Of a DNA stretch of 64,000 nt, positions 18,664-27,645 are shown in pieces. The notes under the pieces are model-generated. The model was not told the origin of the DNA, did no database searches, and was given only the letters and a program-made list of their open reading frames with translations. The DNA comes from Tisiphia sp964030975 (GTDB lineage Bacteria > Pseudomonadota > Alphaproteobacteria > Rickettsiales > Rickettsiaceae), in assembly GCF_964030975.1 (NCBI RefSeq), contig NZ_CAXIQH010000001.1, positions 1,488,001 to 1,552,000 on the forward strand, read 5' to 3'. The stretch's first letter is position 1. The number at the start of each line of letters is the position of its first letter. The position numbers were made by a program, and so were the translations under genes.

Positions 18664-18972
18664 CCATAGTAAATTTTCGTCATTGCAAGGAGCCATAAAC
18701 CGACGAAGCAATCCTGTTTTGTGTCGTCCCTGCTTAAGTTTAATATCATACCTGCGAAGGCAGGTATCTAGCAGTGCTGTCGAAAGTTAGAAGAGGAAGC
18801 GGTTTTAGATAGTATACTTTAAAAGTCGTATGTGGTCAACGTCATTACGAGGAAGACCGTAGGTCGACGAAGCAATCCAAAAAAGTGACCAGAAATGGAT
18901 TGCTTCGTCGCCACTAAAGCGGCTCCTTGCAATGACGTCACATTATTCAATAGCTGTATCCGCCAATGACCT
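18664..18972. other. Spacer envZ/rplS with repeats
   Basis: Convergent gap. It holds a half palindrome (18678-18714), a GCGAAGGCAGG core fragment (about 18748-18775), a ~70-bp unit (about 18774-18839) also found at 22487-22553, and a complete palindrome (18840-18937). Confidence 0.7.
18840..18937. repeat. 98-bp palindromic element
   Basis: CGTCATTACGAGGAAGACC and GGCTCCTTGCAATGACG ends; GACGAAGCAATCCA / TGGATTGCTTCGTC inner arms. Confidence 0.85.
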
Positions 18973-19398
18973 TTAAGCAACCACCTTCTTCTTACTGGTT
19001 TTCTTAGTATTTACTTGCAGTTTTTCTTTAATTCTAGCTGCTTTACCGCTTAGATTTCTTAGGTAATAGAGTTTAGCACGACGTACTACACCATATTTTA
19101 CAACTTCAATCGAATGTACCATCGGTGAGAAAATCATAAATCGTCTTTCTACGCCTTCACCATGACTGACCTTACGAACTAAACAAGAAGATGCAACCCC
19201 ACTATTTCTTCTGGCAATTACCACACCTTCATATGCTTGCAGCCTCTCTAACAATTTTTCCTTGCCATCTTTCTCAACTGTCCGGTCAATTATCTTTACA
19301 GTAACCTTTACAGTATCTCCTGCCTTAAAATCAGGAATCTTTTTATTTTCCGTTAGTTTTACAATTTGCTGTTGTTCAAATTGTTCAATAATATTCAT
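18973..19398 (-). CDS. rplS: 50S ribosomal protein L19
   Basis: 141-residue L19: PDFKAGDTVKVTVKI, LQAYEGVVIARRN, VSHGEGVERRFMIFSP and GVVRRAKLYYLRNLSGKAAR are all present. The C-terminus has a lysine-rich extension of about 15 residues (KKTSKKKVVA). It follows trmD by 4 bp on the same strand, the usual trmD-rplS pairing. Confidence 0.97.
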   Translation of the reverse strand: MNIIEQFEQQQIVKLTENKKIPDFKAGDTVKVTVKIIDRTVEKDGKEKLLERLQAYEGVVIARRNSGVASSCLVRKVSHGEGVERRFMIFSPMVHSIEVVKYGVVRRAKLYYLRNLSGKAARIKEKLQVNTKKTSKKKVVA

Positions 19399-19402
19399 CG
19401 CT

Positions 19403-20113
19403 TTAATCTCCTATAAAATTTAATAAATCTGGTCTACGTCTTTTGGTAATCTCCATAGACTGATTACTTTTCCAATCTCTAATTAACTGATGATTACCAG
19501 ACAACAAAACATTCGGAACTTCTCTGCCTTTCCATTTCACCGGTCTTGTATACAAAGGACATTCAAGCAACCCAGCAAACTCACCATTTCTCTCAAAAGA
19601 CTCTGATTGCAATGTATCTTGATTTGCTAATACATTCGGAAGTAATCTAATCAAACAATCAAGAATAGTAAGGGCTGCCACTTCGCCACCAGATAAAATA
19701 TAATCCCCTATACTAATTTCTTTGATATTATACTCTTCAATTATACGTTCGTCAATCCCTTCAAATCGACCACATAAAATTATTATTTGTTTTTCTTGTA
19801 TAATTTCATGAGCAATAGCCTGGTTAAATAACTTTCCTCTTGGTGATGGGTAATATACGGGAGTATTAGGGTTTGTAGACAGCACATCATCTAGACAACT
19901 ACCAAGCACATCTGGACGCATTATCAGTCCGCTACCACCACCATAAGCTTCATCGTCAACATTTTTATGCCTAGTTAACCCAAAATCTTTTATATTAACC
20001 ACATCATAAGACCAAATACCTTTTTTTAAGGCTTGCCCTGCAAGGGAATATTGCAAAGAACCAGGAAACATCTCTGGAAATATGGTTAATATTGATGCGT
20101 GTAATGAAGACAT
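19403..20113 (-). CDS. trmD: tRNA (guanine(37)-N1)-methyltransferase TrmD
   Basis: SPOUT-class methyltransferase making m1G37 in tRNAs such as tRNA-Pro, preventing +1 frameshifts. Motifs include ILTIFPEMFPGSL (near the N-terminus), DDEAYGGGSGLIMRPD and the knot region EISIGDYILSGGEVAAL. I place the start at ATG 20113 (236 aa), giving MSSLHASILTIFPEMF, which fits the family; the frame extends 26 codons further to 20191 but those residues do not. A tRNA-Pro gene, one of its substrates, begins 150 bp away on the other strand. Confidence 0.95.
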   Translation of the reverse strand: MSSLHASILTIFPEMFPGSLQYSLAGQALKKGIWSYDVVNIKDFGLTRHKNVDDEAYGGGSGLIMRPDVLGSCLDDVLSTNPNTPVYYPSPRGKLFNQAIAHEIIQEKQIIILCGRFEGIDERIIEEYNIKEISIGDYILSGGEVAALTILDCLIRLLPNVLANQDTLQSESFERNGEFAGLLECPLYTRPVKWKGREVPNVLLSGNHQLIRDWKSNQSMEITKRRRPDLLNFIGD

Positions 20114-20263
20114 TTTATAAATATGATGAATTTTTAAAACAAAAAAATTGATTTGAGTTATATTATAGTCTATATATTTAGACAACATCAATCTACTAAT
20201 ACTTAAGTACTAGTCATTTCCGACAGTCTCCTAGTGCTTATTTTAATTTTTATCTAATTTGTT

Positions 20264-20340
20264 CGGGGCATAGCGCAGTCTGGTAGCGCATCTGCTTTGG
20301 GAGCAGAGGGTCGGGAGTTCGAATCTCTCTGCCCCGACCA
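20264..20340 (+). tRNA. tRNA-Pro (UGG)
   Basis: Complete 77-nt cloverleaf: 7-bp acceptor stem CGGGGCA/TGCCCCG, D arm, anticodon stem TCTGC/GCAGA with loop TTTGGGA (anticodon TGG), T arm GGGAGTTCGAATCTCTC, and an encoded 3' ACCA. tRNA genes are common integration targets, but no integrase or repeated tRNA end is seen nearby. Confidence 0.97.
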
Positions 20341-20477
20341 TTACTTATCACCCTTCCAGCGTTTTCTAATTTTACTAAAAATTTCATATGTAATTCATAT
20401 GTCACTTCTCAAACAGAATTCCCCAATTTTGACCTACAAAAAAATCTATTTTTAACCCTGTTACAAGGGGGAAAAAT

Positions 20478-21005
20478 ATGACAGAATCATTAACTTTTTC
20501 CAACCCTATAGTTGAAAATCATGATATTATCTTTTATAATTTAGTCGGTAATTTCATCCCGCCTGAGTGGCGAAACCTTACCAATAATTGTGGTAAACAA
20601 TTAAGTAAGACTTCTCGTCAACTTCTATCTTTGATAGTTTCTTGCATGAAAACTAATCGTTATAATAATACACAAGACTCACAAGAGTTACAAGAAGGCT
20701 ATCATTTCTTCCAACAAGAGCTAGGAGTTAGTCAAAGTAGGGTTAAACAATGTCTAACAGAATTACAAAAAAGTGGGTTCATTTATCATACTTTAATTAC
20801 TACGGTCAAATATAATATAAAATGCCGTAATATTTTATGTATCAAACTTCTTAAGAAATTTACAAGTTTTCGTAAAGCTAATAATAATTCTTATCACTTT
20901 AATCACACTAATATCCAGTCTAGCTATCAAAATATTTTAACCCAACCTGGAGAAAATTCTAACTCAACTCAGAAAAAATTAAAAAAAGATATAATGACCC
21001 CATAA
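20478..21005 (+). pseudogene. Truncated winged-helix replication-type protein
   Basis: 175 residues remain. The part IPPEWRNL...LSKTSRQLLSLIVSCM and LGVSQSRVKQCLTELQKSGFI (about 85-105) form a winged-helix domain like the N-terminal half of the large Rickettsia proteins that carry DnaA_N at their C-terminus (plasmid and RAGE replication type). The frame stops inside the left end of the IS3 element: the last codons (ATG ACC CCA TAA) are element DNA. The missing C-terminal half is not found beyond the element. A GAGGGG-like AAGGGGG ribosome site precedes the ATG. The family link is from memory and moderate. Confidence 0.6.
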
Positions 21006-22310
21006 AATAGGACCAAAAAAAATAGATTAATCCGAGTAAATTTGTTAAAAAGCAAGTAAATTGAAAGGAGAAAAAAGTGAGCGTTAAGAAACAATATGCT
21101 GCAGAATTTAAGGCTAAGTTGGCAATAGAATTAATCAGTGATAAAAAAACTATTGTTGAGGTTAGTAGTGAATATAAGGTACCTCAAAGTAATTTACATG
21201 AGTGGAAAGCGAAATTACTTGCCTCTGCTAAAGACGCCTTTCTGCCTGAATCAGAAAGAAATAAGCAGTTGAAAATATTAGAGCAAGAAATCAATGGCTT
21301 ACACAAGATTATAGGGGAAATTACAGTTGAAAATAATTTTCTTAAAAAAAAATTAAAACTATAAATTATGATAGTCGCGTCAGTATGTTAGATGTTCATG
21401 ATAATATATCAATTAGGCACGCCGCAAGGTTATTAGAGGTTCATAGATCGAAATTTTACTATCAACCTGTACTTAATGATGATAGTGAACTCGCGAATAT
21501 AATAACTGAGATTTATAGCAAATCTGATTGTCGTTATGGTTTTAGAAAAGTATATGCGGAGCTTATAGATACTGGATTTAATACTAATAAAAAGAAAGTA
21601 CAAAGACTGATGAAAGAACTTAGCTTTCAAGGGTTATATCCACAAAAGAAATGTATAACAACGATAGGAAATAAAGAACATAAGAGCTACCCATATTTAC
21701 TGGAGGGAGCAGATATTGTAAGAATTAATCAAGTTTGGACTACTGATATCACGTACATAAAATTACCAGATAGATTTATGTATTTCATTGCCATAATTGA
21801 TTTATACAGCCGTTATGTTGTAGCATATGGATTAAGTCATAGTTTAGAAGGAGAATTTTATGTATTTATATTAGAAAAAGCGTTGCAAACAGGTAAACCA
21901 GAGATATTTAATAGTGACCAGGGGTCTCAATTTACCAGCGGTGATTTTGTAAAATTATTGATTGAGCATAATATTCAAATCAGTATGGATCATAAAGGTA
22001 GGTGCTTTGATAATATACATATTGAAAGGTTATGGAGGACAATAAAACAGGAGGCGATATACTATTATAAACCTGAAAATATTTCTGATTTAGAAAAAAT
22101 ATTGAATGAATTTATTAGATGGTATAATAATGAGAGGCGACATCAATCTCTTAACTATAAGAGACCTGCTGATATTTATCAGCCAATAAAAATAGATTAA
22201 CTCTGTTGAAATTTTATATTATCTGTATTTTATTTATAATAAAAAATAGTTAATTTTTATATAGTTAAAAACGGATTAACTTATTTTTTTTGGTTTGACA
22301 TTTGGGTACA
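20995..22310 (+). mobile_element. IS3-family insertion sequence
   Basis: 1,316 bp with imperfect ~40-bp terminal inverted repeats: TGACCCCATAAAATAGGACC at left versus TGTACCCAAATGTCAAACC read inward from the right, followed by a shared AAAAAAAATA..TTAATCCG block. It contains orfA and orfB in the -1 relation. A target duplication is not obvious. It interrupts the gene at 20478. Confidence 0.87.
21077..22200 (+). CDS. IS3 transposase OrfAB (-1 frameshift)
   Basis: OrfA (21077-21364, 95 aa, GTG start with GGAG upstream) is the helix-turn-helix/leucine-zipper part. OrfB (ATG at 21385, 271 aa) is the integrase core with WTTDITYIK (Asp), NSDQGSQFTS (Asp) and HIERLWRTIKQE (Glu) and the RRHQSLNY C-terminal motif. 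OrfB's frame is -1 relative to orfA and is open from the A9 run at 21344-21352 to 21385, so slippage on AAA AAA would give a 374-residue OrfAB transposase, the normal IS3 mechanism. All catalytic residues are intact. Confidence 0.9.
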
Positions 22311-22315
22311 CTATA

Positions 22316-22394
22316 TAGACTTAACATATATGTTCATATTAGAAAAAGATATTTTGTATTTGAGGCAAGTTGTAGAACATTAAAAATAATAGAC
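22316..22394. mobile_element. Relic of IS630 left end
   Basis: TAGACTTAACATATATGTTC resembles the IS630 terminus at 53686 (TAGCACTTAACATATAGGTTC). About 40 bp later GTATTTGAGGCAAGTTGTAG is the same element's subterminal DNA in reverse orientation. The fragment is therefore a rearranged or foldback remnant. Confidence 0.65.
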
Positions 22395-22553
22395 CTCCTT
22401 CGAAACTCGCTTGTGTGCAAGGGTATGAAGGAGACACTTCGTCTCGAACCGCAGCGTATTCTAATGTACGTGAGGATTCGAGTGCCACAGCTGTCGAAAG
22501 TTAGAAGAGGAAGCGGTTTTAGATAATGAGCTTTAAAAGTCGTATGTGGTCAA

Positions 22554-22646
22554 CGTCATTGCGAGAAGACCGTAGGTCGACGAAGCAATCCATTCTAATC
22601 ACTTTTATGGATTGCTTCGTCGCCAAAGTAGCTCCTCGCAATGACA
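22554..22646. repeat. ~93-bp palindromic element
   Basis: CGTCATTGCGAGAAGACC left end and GCTCCTCGCAATGACA right end; GACGAAGCAATCCAT/ATGGATTGCTTCGTC arms. Confidence 0.85.
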
Positions 22647-22769
22647 TAGAGGCTATCTAATTGATGGGTTAGCTATAGGCTCCGAAGTGTTTCAAACAAA
22701 AAAGTATTAGGGGAATTTTACAGTTAGCAATATAATCAGCTTTATACTAAATAATTTATACAAGGATCA

Positions 22770-24044
22770 ATGACTATTTTCTTGATAATCATTATTGTTC
22801 TAATGATAGGATGTTCCGCACTGCTCTCAGCTACTGAAACGGCTATAACCGCATCTTCCCCTGGGAAAATACAAAAATTTAAGGCGGCAGGTATTAAGCG
22901 TGCCACGATTGTATTACAAGTTCTAAAGAACAAAGAAAAAGTAATTGGCACATTACTAATTGGTAATACCTTATTTAATACTGTTTGCACTACGATTGCT
23001 ACCAGCATGTTTATCGATTGGCTAGGCGATAATGGTACTGTTACAGCTTCTGCAGTTATGGCATTCTTAATAATTGTTTTCGGTGAAATAATACCGAAAG
23101 CTATTGCTGTAGCAAAAGCAGAGCAGTTAGCATTATTCACTTCTCCGGCTATTATGTTTCTTCTAAGTTTTTTGAGACCAATTAATTATGTTTTTGAACT
23201 GATAGTTAAGGGGTTTTGTTTTATTTTTCGTATTAATCTACAACAAAATATCTCAGGAGCAGAAGAAGTTAGAGGAGTTATTGAGCATTATCATCAAGAA
23301 GGTAATGTTTATAAGTCTGACCGTGATATGTTAGGTGGTATATTAGATATTAGGAAAATGACAGTATCTGAAATTATGATACACAGAAGTAATGTCATAG
23401 CCATTAATATAGATTTGCCTAAAGAAGAAATAGTAAGGAAAGCATTATTATCAAGCCCTCATACAAGAATACCATTATGGAAAGATACTCAGGACAATAT
23501 AATTGGTGTACTTCACATAAGAGATCTACTCCGAGCTCTTTATGAAAAAAATAACGATGTAAAAAAAGTTAATATCGAAGAATTGATAAGTCAGCCTTGG
23601 TTTATACCTGATAATGCTTTGGTAACTCATCAACTTCATGCTTTTAGAGAGAGAAAAAACCATTTTGCCTGTGTTGTTGACGAATATGGTGATTTACAAG
23701 GTATTATTACTTTAGAAGATATTTTAGAAGAGATTGTTGGTCCTATTATTGATGAACATGATTATCCTATTAACACAATCATAAAAAAATCTGAAATTGA
23801 GTTTATTATTGATGGATCTGCAACTATAAGAGATGTAAATAGAGAGCTAAATTGGAATTTACCTGATTATAACGCAAATACCATAGCTGGTTTGATTATC
23901 TATGAACTTGAGCGTATTCCTAATCAAGGAGAATCTATCAAAATATTTAATTTAAGTATTACTATTAACAAGAAGATAGGCAATAGGCTTGATAGTATAA
24001 AAGTTACTGTTCTACCAAATGAAGAATTTGAAAGTGATCAGTAG
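22770..24044 (+). CDS. CNNM/CBS-domain protein (CorB/HlyC type)
   Basis: 424 residues: DUF21 membrane domain with about four helices (1-150; signature SALLSATETAITASS and FGEIIPKAIA), a pair of CBS domains (about 190-320, with GIITLEDILEEIVG) and a C-terminal CorC_HlyC domain (about 330-415). Homologs act in Mg2+/Co2+ efflux or resistance; older names include haemolysin TlyC, without good evidence for haemolysis. It overlaps ccmF by 26 bp. Confidence 0.9.
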   Translation: MTIFLIIIIVLMIGCSALLSATETAITASSPGKIQKFKAAGIKRATIVLQVLKNKEKVIGTLLIGNTLFNTVCTTIATSMFIDWLGDNGTVTASAVMAFLIIVFGEIIPKAIAVAKAEQLALFTSPAIMFLLSFLRPINYVFELIVKGFCFIFRINLQQNISGAEEVRGVIEHYHQEGNVYKSDRDMLGGILDIRKMTVSEIMIHRSNVIAINIDLPKEEIVRKALLSSPHTRIPLWKDTQDNIIGVLHIRDLLRALYEKNNDVKKVNIEELISQPWFIPDNALVTHQLHAFRERKNHFACVVDEYGDLQGIITLEDILEEIVGPIIDEHDYPINTIIKKSEIEFIIDGSATIRDVNRELNWNLPDYNANTIAGLIIYELERIPNQGESIKIFNLSITINKKIGNRLDSIKVTVLPNEEFESDQ

Positions 24045-26025
24045 CTTTGGCAATTATCTACAAATATTGGCAATGCTATTCAGTATACTAGCAGTTATTA
24101 GTGCTACATACCAGGCGGGTACTTTATTTTTTTACTTTAGCTGGGTGTCAACATTATTATCTTTTTTGCTACTAGTATGTGGATTTGTTATATCGGATTT
24201 TTCTATACAGAATGTTTTTTTTAATTCTAGTACATTAAAGCCTCTGGGATTTAAGATTGCTGCTAGTTGGGCGAGTCATGAGGGGTCTATCCTATTATGG
24301 CTATGTTTATTGCAGACTATAGGGGTTATTTATATTGCACTATTTAACAGCCGTCCAACTCAAGTCTATCACATAATTGTACTAGCACTAATACAAATCT
24401 TGTTCGGTAGTTTCATTTATTTTACCTCTAACCCATTTGATAGCCTATCCTTCCGCCCTGCTCAGGGTCTTGGCTTAAACCCCATGCTTCAAGATATTGC
24501 CCTAATAATACATCCACCTATATTATATTTAGGCTATGTCTGTTATGTAGTACCTTTTACATCGGCTTGTGTTATGTTGCTCACCTCTAACTTAGACTTT
24601 GCTAATCTTAGAGCCATTAAAGTATTTACCAATTTAGGCATGTTATTTTCAACCTTAGGTATAGCCCTAGGCTCATGGTGGGCTTATAGAGAACTCGGCT
24701 GGGGTGGTTTTTGGTTTTTTGATCCAGTAGAAAACATTTCCCTACTACCATGGCTGTCGGCTATTGTTCTACATCACTCAATCTTGGTAATGATCAAATC
24801 TGGACGAATGAAGAACTGGATCATAACCTTATCAATCATCACTTTTTTACTGGTAGTATTTAGTACGTTCTTGGTACGCTCAAGTGTACTTACCTCAATT
24901 CACTCTTTTGCCTCATCACCTGAGCGGGCAATCTACATGCTGGCAATATTTGCTATCCTTGCTATATCAAGCTTAGTTTTACTGCTAGTAAAAGGACAGA
25001 ATATCACTAAATCTGATTCAACAGGATTAGACAAGCACAAATTTAAGCACAAACTTATTATTTGGGGAAGTATATTTTTCTTAACAGCCCTAGTAGTATT
25101 ACTATCTGCCACCATTTATCCTGTAGTTTATTCTTTATTATACCAAGAATCTATTACTATTAGTGAAAGATTTTTTATCAATAATTTCACAATCTTTATT
25201 ATTCCAACAGTTCTACTAGCTGGCATTACTCAAACAGATAATATAGCTAATTCACAGTCGTCATTGCGAGGAGCTACTGTAGTAGCGACAAAGCAATCCA
25301 TAAAAGCAATCAAAAATGGATTGCTTCGTCGGCTTATGCCTCCTCGCAATGACGTCAGTTTACTATGGTTAAATACTAGTCTGGTTAACTATATAAGAAG
25401 AAAACAGCTACTAATTTTAGCTAGTTCTTTTGCAATAACTTTTATTAGCTCATACCAAATTCAGTATGGTTTTATTTCAGCATGTGCTGTGACATTTTCT
25501 CTTTTTCTAATAATACAAAATTGTTATTATGTATTAGCAAAAAGCAATTTTTTTAGAACCAAACTAAAAGCCAATATTGCTATGATCTTAGGGCATTTAG
25601 GCTTTGGCTTACTTGTTTTAACTATTACTCTTAATTCATTATTACAAAGCGAAGTAGATTTTATAGGAAAAGTTGGAGACAAGGTAACAGCAGGTGGGTT
25701 TGAAGTTACCTTAAAAGATATTAGAGTATCCACAGCCCAAAATTATTATCGGCAAATTGCTGAATTTTGGATTCAGGATCAACAAAATAATATCACTATA
25801 TTAAAGCCTGAAAATAGATTATATATAATAGAAAAACAACTATCTCAAGAAAGTAATATATATTCTTATTTAACTTATGATCTTTACGCGGTATTAAGTA
25901 AAATTGATGATGATGTAATTCATGCAAAAATATATTACAAACCGATGATGAGTCTTATTTGGATATCTATTATGATTATAGCCGGAGGATTGTTAATCGG
26001 ATTATTTCGTCGCTCTACCAGCTAG
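24019..26025 (+). CDS. ccmF: Cytochrome c-type biogenesis protein CcmF, with inserted palindrome
   Basis: Multi-spanning haem lyase subunit that attaches haem to apocytochrome c in the periplasm. The tryptophan-rich haem loop WAYRELGWGGFWFFDPVENI (about 228-247) and surrounding helices are typical. Residues ~414-445 are encoded by a 96-bp palindrome (25259-25354) inserted in frame with no stop, adding a basic hydrophilic segment (ATVVATKQS...LLRRLMPPRND). The 668-aa length is explained by that addition. Whether the product works with it is unknown. The start at 24019 overlaps the upstream gene. Confidence 0.93.
   Translation: MKNLKVISSFGNYLQILAMLFSILAVISATYQAGTLFFYFSWVSTLLSFLLLVCGFVISDFSIQNVFFNSSTLKPLGFKIAASWASHEGSILLWLCLLQTIGVIYIALFNSRPTQVYHIIVLALIQILFGSFIYFTSNPFDSLSFRPAQGLGLNPMLQDIALIIHPPILYLGYVCYVVPFTSACVMLLTSNLDFANLRAIKVFTNLGMLFSTLGIALGSWWAYRELGWGGFWFFDPVENISLLPWLSAIVLHHSILVMIKSGRMKNWIITLSIITFLLVVFSTFLVRSSVLTSIHSFASSPERAIYMLAIFAILAISSLVLLLVKGQNITKSDSTGLDKHKFKHKLIIWGSIFFLTALVVLLSATIYPVVYSLLYQESITISERFFINNFTIFIIPTVLLAGITQTDNIANSQSSLRGATVVATKQSIKAIKNGLLRRLMPPRNDVSLLWLNTSLVNYIRRKQLLILASSFAITFISSYQIQYGFISACAVTFSLFLIIQNCYYVLAKSNFFRTKLKANIAMILGHLGFGLLVLTITLNSLLQSEVDFIGKVGDKVTAGGFEVTLKDIRVSTAQNYYRQIAEFWIQDQQNNITILKPENRLYIIEKQLSQESNIYSYLTYDLYAVLSKIDDDVIHAKIYYKPMMSLIWISIMIIAGGLLIGLFRRSTS
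25259..25354 (+). repeat. 96-bp palindromic element inside ccmF
   Basis: CGTCATTGCGAGGAGC and CTCCTCGCAATGACG ends; exactly 32 codons, so the ccmF frame continues through it. It is the same family as the intergenic copies. Confidence 0.92.
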
Positions 26026-26115
26026 CCCCATAAGTACCCTACATTTTTTATTTTGTAGTGAAAGTGTAATTCGACATAATATACCAATTTAAGGAAAAAA
26101 AACCGATCTCTAACT

Positions 26116-26206
26116 GTCATTGCGAGGAGCCACTTTAGGCGACGAAGCAATCCAAAAGACCAGAAGTGGATTGCTTCGTCGTGCTTACACACTCCTCGCA
26201 ATGACG
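26116..26206. repeat. ~90-bp palindromic element
   Basis: Ends GTCATTGCGAGGAGCC and ACTCCTCGCAATGACG with GAAGCAATCCA/TGGATTGCTTC arms. Confidence 0.85.
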
Positions 26207-26327
26207 CTTGTGTAGCATAATATCCTTATAATTTTTTGCTATTTTTACGATAGAATAAAAAATGTAGGGTATGAGCTAGTGCTACAGTCGTAAACTTTGT
26301 GCATACAGTGCACGGGTTCTTTCTTTA

Positions 26328-26402
26328 TAGTTATGCTCATAGGATTAGGTGATAAAGAACATAACGATTGTAAGTTGTCATTCCCGCGAAGGCGGGAATC
26401 TA
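26328..26402. repeat. Truncated MITE-like element (copy 4)
   Basis: Starts with the intact terminus TAGTTATGCTCATAGGATTA and ends abruptly after GGCGGGAATCTAG. It lies between two near-identical 47-bp direct repeats (26280-26326 and 26403-26449). Confidence 0.8.
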
Positions 26403-26405
26403 GTA

Positions 26406-26658
26406 CTACAGTCGTAAACTTTGTGCATACAGTACACGGGTTCTTTCTTTATCTTTAAAGTGACAATCTTTTGCTCTGGCTTGGTGTCGTCTTCGCCATA
26501 AGGATAGGCTTAAGAATGCTTCCTTTGTTGTCGTAAATAAGCTTGAAAAAATCAACTTTACAAAACGTCTAATTTCTTGAACCGTAAGGCTGATAAAATC
26601 TTCTGTTTTTTTTATATTCGTGCATTGAATCCAATTGCTCTTGACCTGCAGATATAGT
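26406..26658 (-). pseudogene. Possible transposase C-terminal remnant
   Basis: About 84 codons (partly shared with the 47-bp direct repeat) with VQEIRRFVKLIF and LWRRRHQARAKDCHF, a motif style I associate with the C-terminal tail of some insertion-sequence transposases. The 5' side is cut by the IS66 left end at 26659. The family is not certain. Confidence 0.35.
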
Positions 26659-26914
26659 GTATACTTGCAGCAAAACTGCATAACTCTATCTAATTTTTTT
26701 GTTAGTATAAAATTTATTTTATAAATTTGGGTTCCTACTATGCAAATACCATCAATTACTATTGAGCAAGTAGCTCAGCAATTTAAAGCCTGGCGTCAAA
26801 CTAAAACTAACAAGTTTGATCCCATACCAAACCGTATACTTGCAGCAAAACTGCATAACTCTATCTAATTTTTTTGTTAGTATAAAATTTATTTTATAAA
26901 TTTGGGTTCCTACT

Positions 26915-27304
26915 ATGCAAATACCATCAATTACTATTGAGCAAGTAGCTCAGCAATTTAAAGCCTGGCGTCAAACTAAAACTAACAAGTTTGATCCCAT
27001 ACCAAACCATCTAAAGGAATTAGTTCGCCAGCTACTCCATCACTATTCTTGCAAAGATATAGCCAAACATCTCAATATTAATAAAACAATAATTAGTTCA
27101 ATTCAACGTATACTTGCAGCAAAACTGCAACAAGATATTAATTTCCTTCCATTTCAACTAGTAAATTCTATAGATACTGATCCTGTGGCTACTCCCAAAC
27201 AAAATTACTACACTTGCCACATTATTAAACCAAATGGTACCAAGCTTATTATCCAAACATTGGATCCAAAAATCATAATTCAGACATTTCTATGCTGCAA
27301 CTAA
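26915..27304 (+). CDS. IS66-like element B: TnpA-like accessory protein
   Basis: 129 residues with a helix-turn-helix YSCKDIAKHLNINKTIISSI (about 46-65) and a beta-rich C-terminus. In IS66 elements the first orf is a small DNA-binding protein; this one is placed as its counterpart by position and size. Its stop overlaps tnpB by 13 bp. Inside the coding sequence, 27108-27129 is an exact 22-bp repeat of the element's own terminus. Confidence 0.75.
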   Translation: MQIPSITIEQVAQQFKAWRQTKTNKFDPIPNHLKELVRQLLHHYSCKDIAKHLNINKTIISSIQRILAAKLQQDINFLPFQLVNSIDTDPVATPKQNYYTCHIIKPNGTKLIIQTLDPKIIIQTFLCCN

Positions 27305-27645
27305 CCCCTCAGTCAGTTATTTTTGTTGCCACTATTGCCATCGACTTTCGTAAGGGTATCGATGGTTTAATAGCTGTTTGCAGACAAAAACTTTCTTCCA
27401 ACCCTCTTAATGGTTCCTTGTTTTTATTCTATAATAAAAACAGAACTGCCATTAAAATTTTGTCCTTTGATGGTCAAGGCTTTTGGTTATGCTCTAAACG
27501 CCTATCCAAAGGTAAATTTACGGCAAAACTTTCCCCATCTGATAATTCATCTTATCAGATTTGTTATAGAACCTTACACATTCTTATTCATAATGGTGAT
27601 CCTAGTTCTGCCAAACTCTCTAATGATTGGCTTCCTGTCATTTAA
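27292..27645 (+). CDS. IS66-like element B: TnpB (IS66 Orf2)
   Basis: 117-residue IS66 Orf2-type protein: DFRKGIDGLIAVC (about 17-29), LNGSLFLFYNKN, IKILSFDGQGFWLCSKRLSKGKF. TnpB is needed for IS66 transposition but its biochemical role is unclear. Its stop overlaps the convergent transposase stop by 4 bp (TTAA). Confidence 0.9.
   Translation: MLQLTPQSVIFVATIAIDFRKGIDGLIAVCRQKLSSNPLNGSLFLFYNKNRTAIKILSFDGQGFWLCSKRLSKGKFTAKLSPSDNSSYQICYRTLHILIHNGDPSSAKLSNDWLPVI

Larger units (their letters stand above)
22311..22769. other. Spacer with IS630 relic and repeats
   Basis: Contains inverted scraps of the IS630 left end (about 22316-22394), a 67-bp unit shared with 18774-18839, and a palindrome (22554-22646). 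A 74-codon frame crossing it is not a gene. Confidence 0.65.
26026..26658. other. 633-bp repeat-rich gap before the IS66 cluster
   Basis: Contains inverted TACCCTACATTTTTTATT (26036-26053) and its partner near 26250-26270 bracketing a palindrome (26116-26206), a truncated MITE (26328-26402) between 47-bp direct repeats, and a possible transposase remnant (26406-26658). Confidence 0.65.

Noticed and set aside
20264..20340. tRNA-Pro as a prophage or island attachment site
   Set aside because: No integrase and no duplicated tRNA 3' end found in the window.
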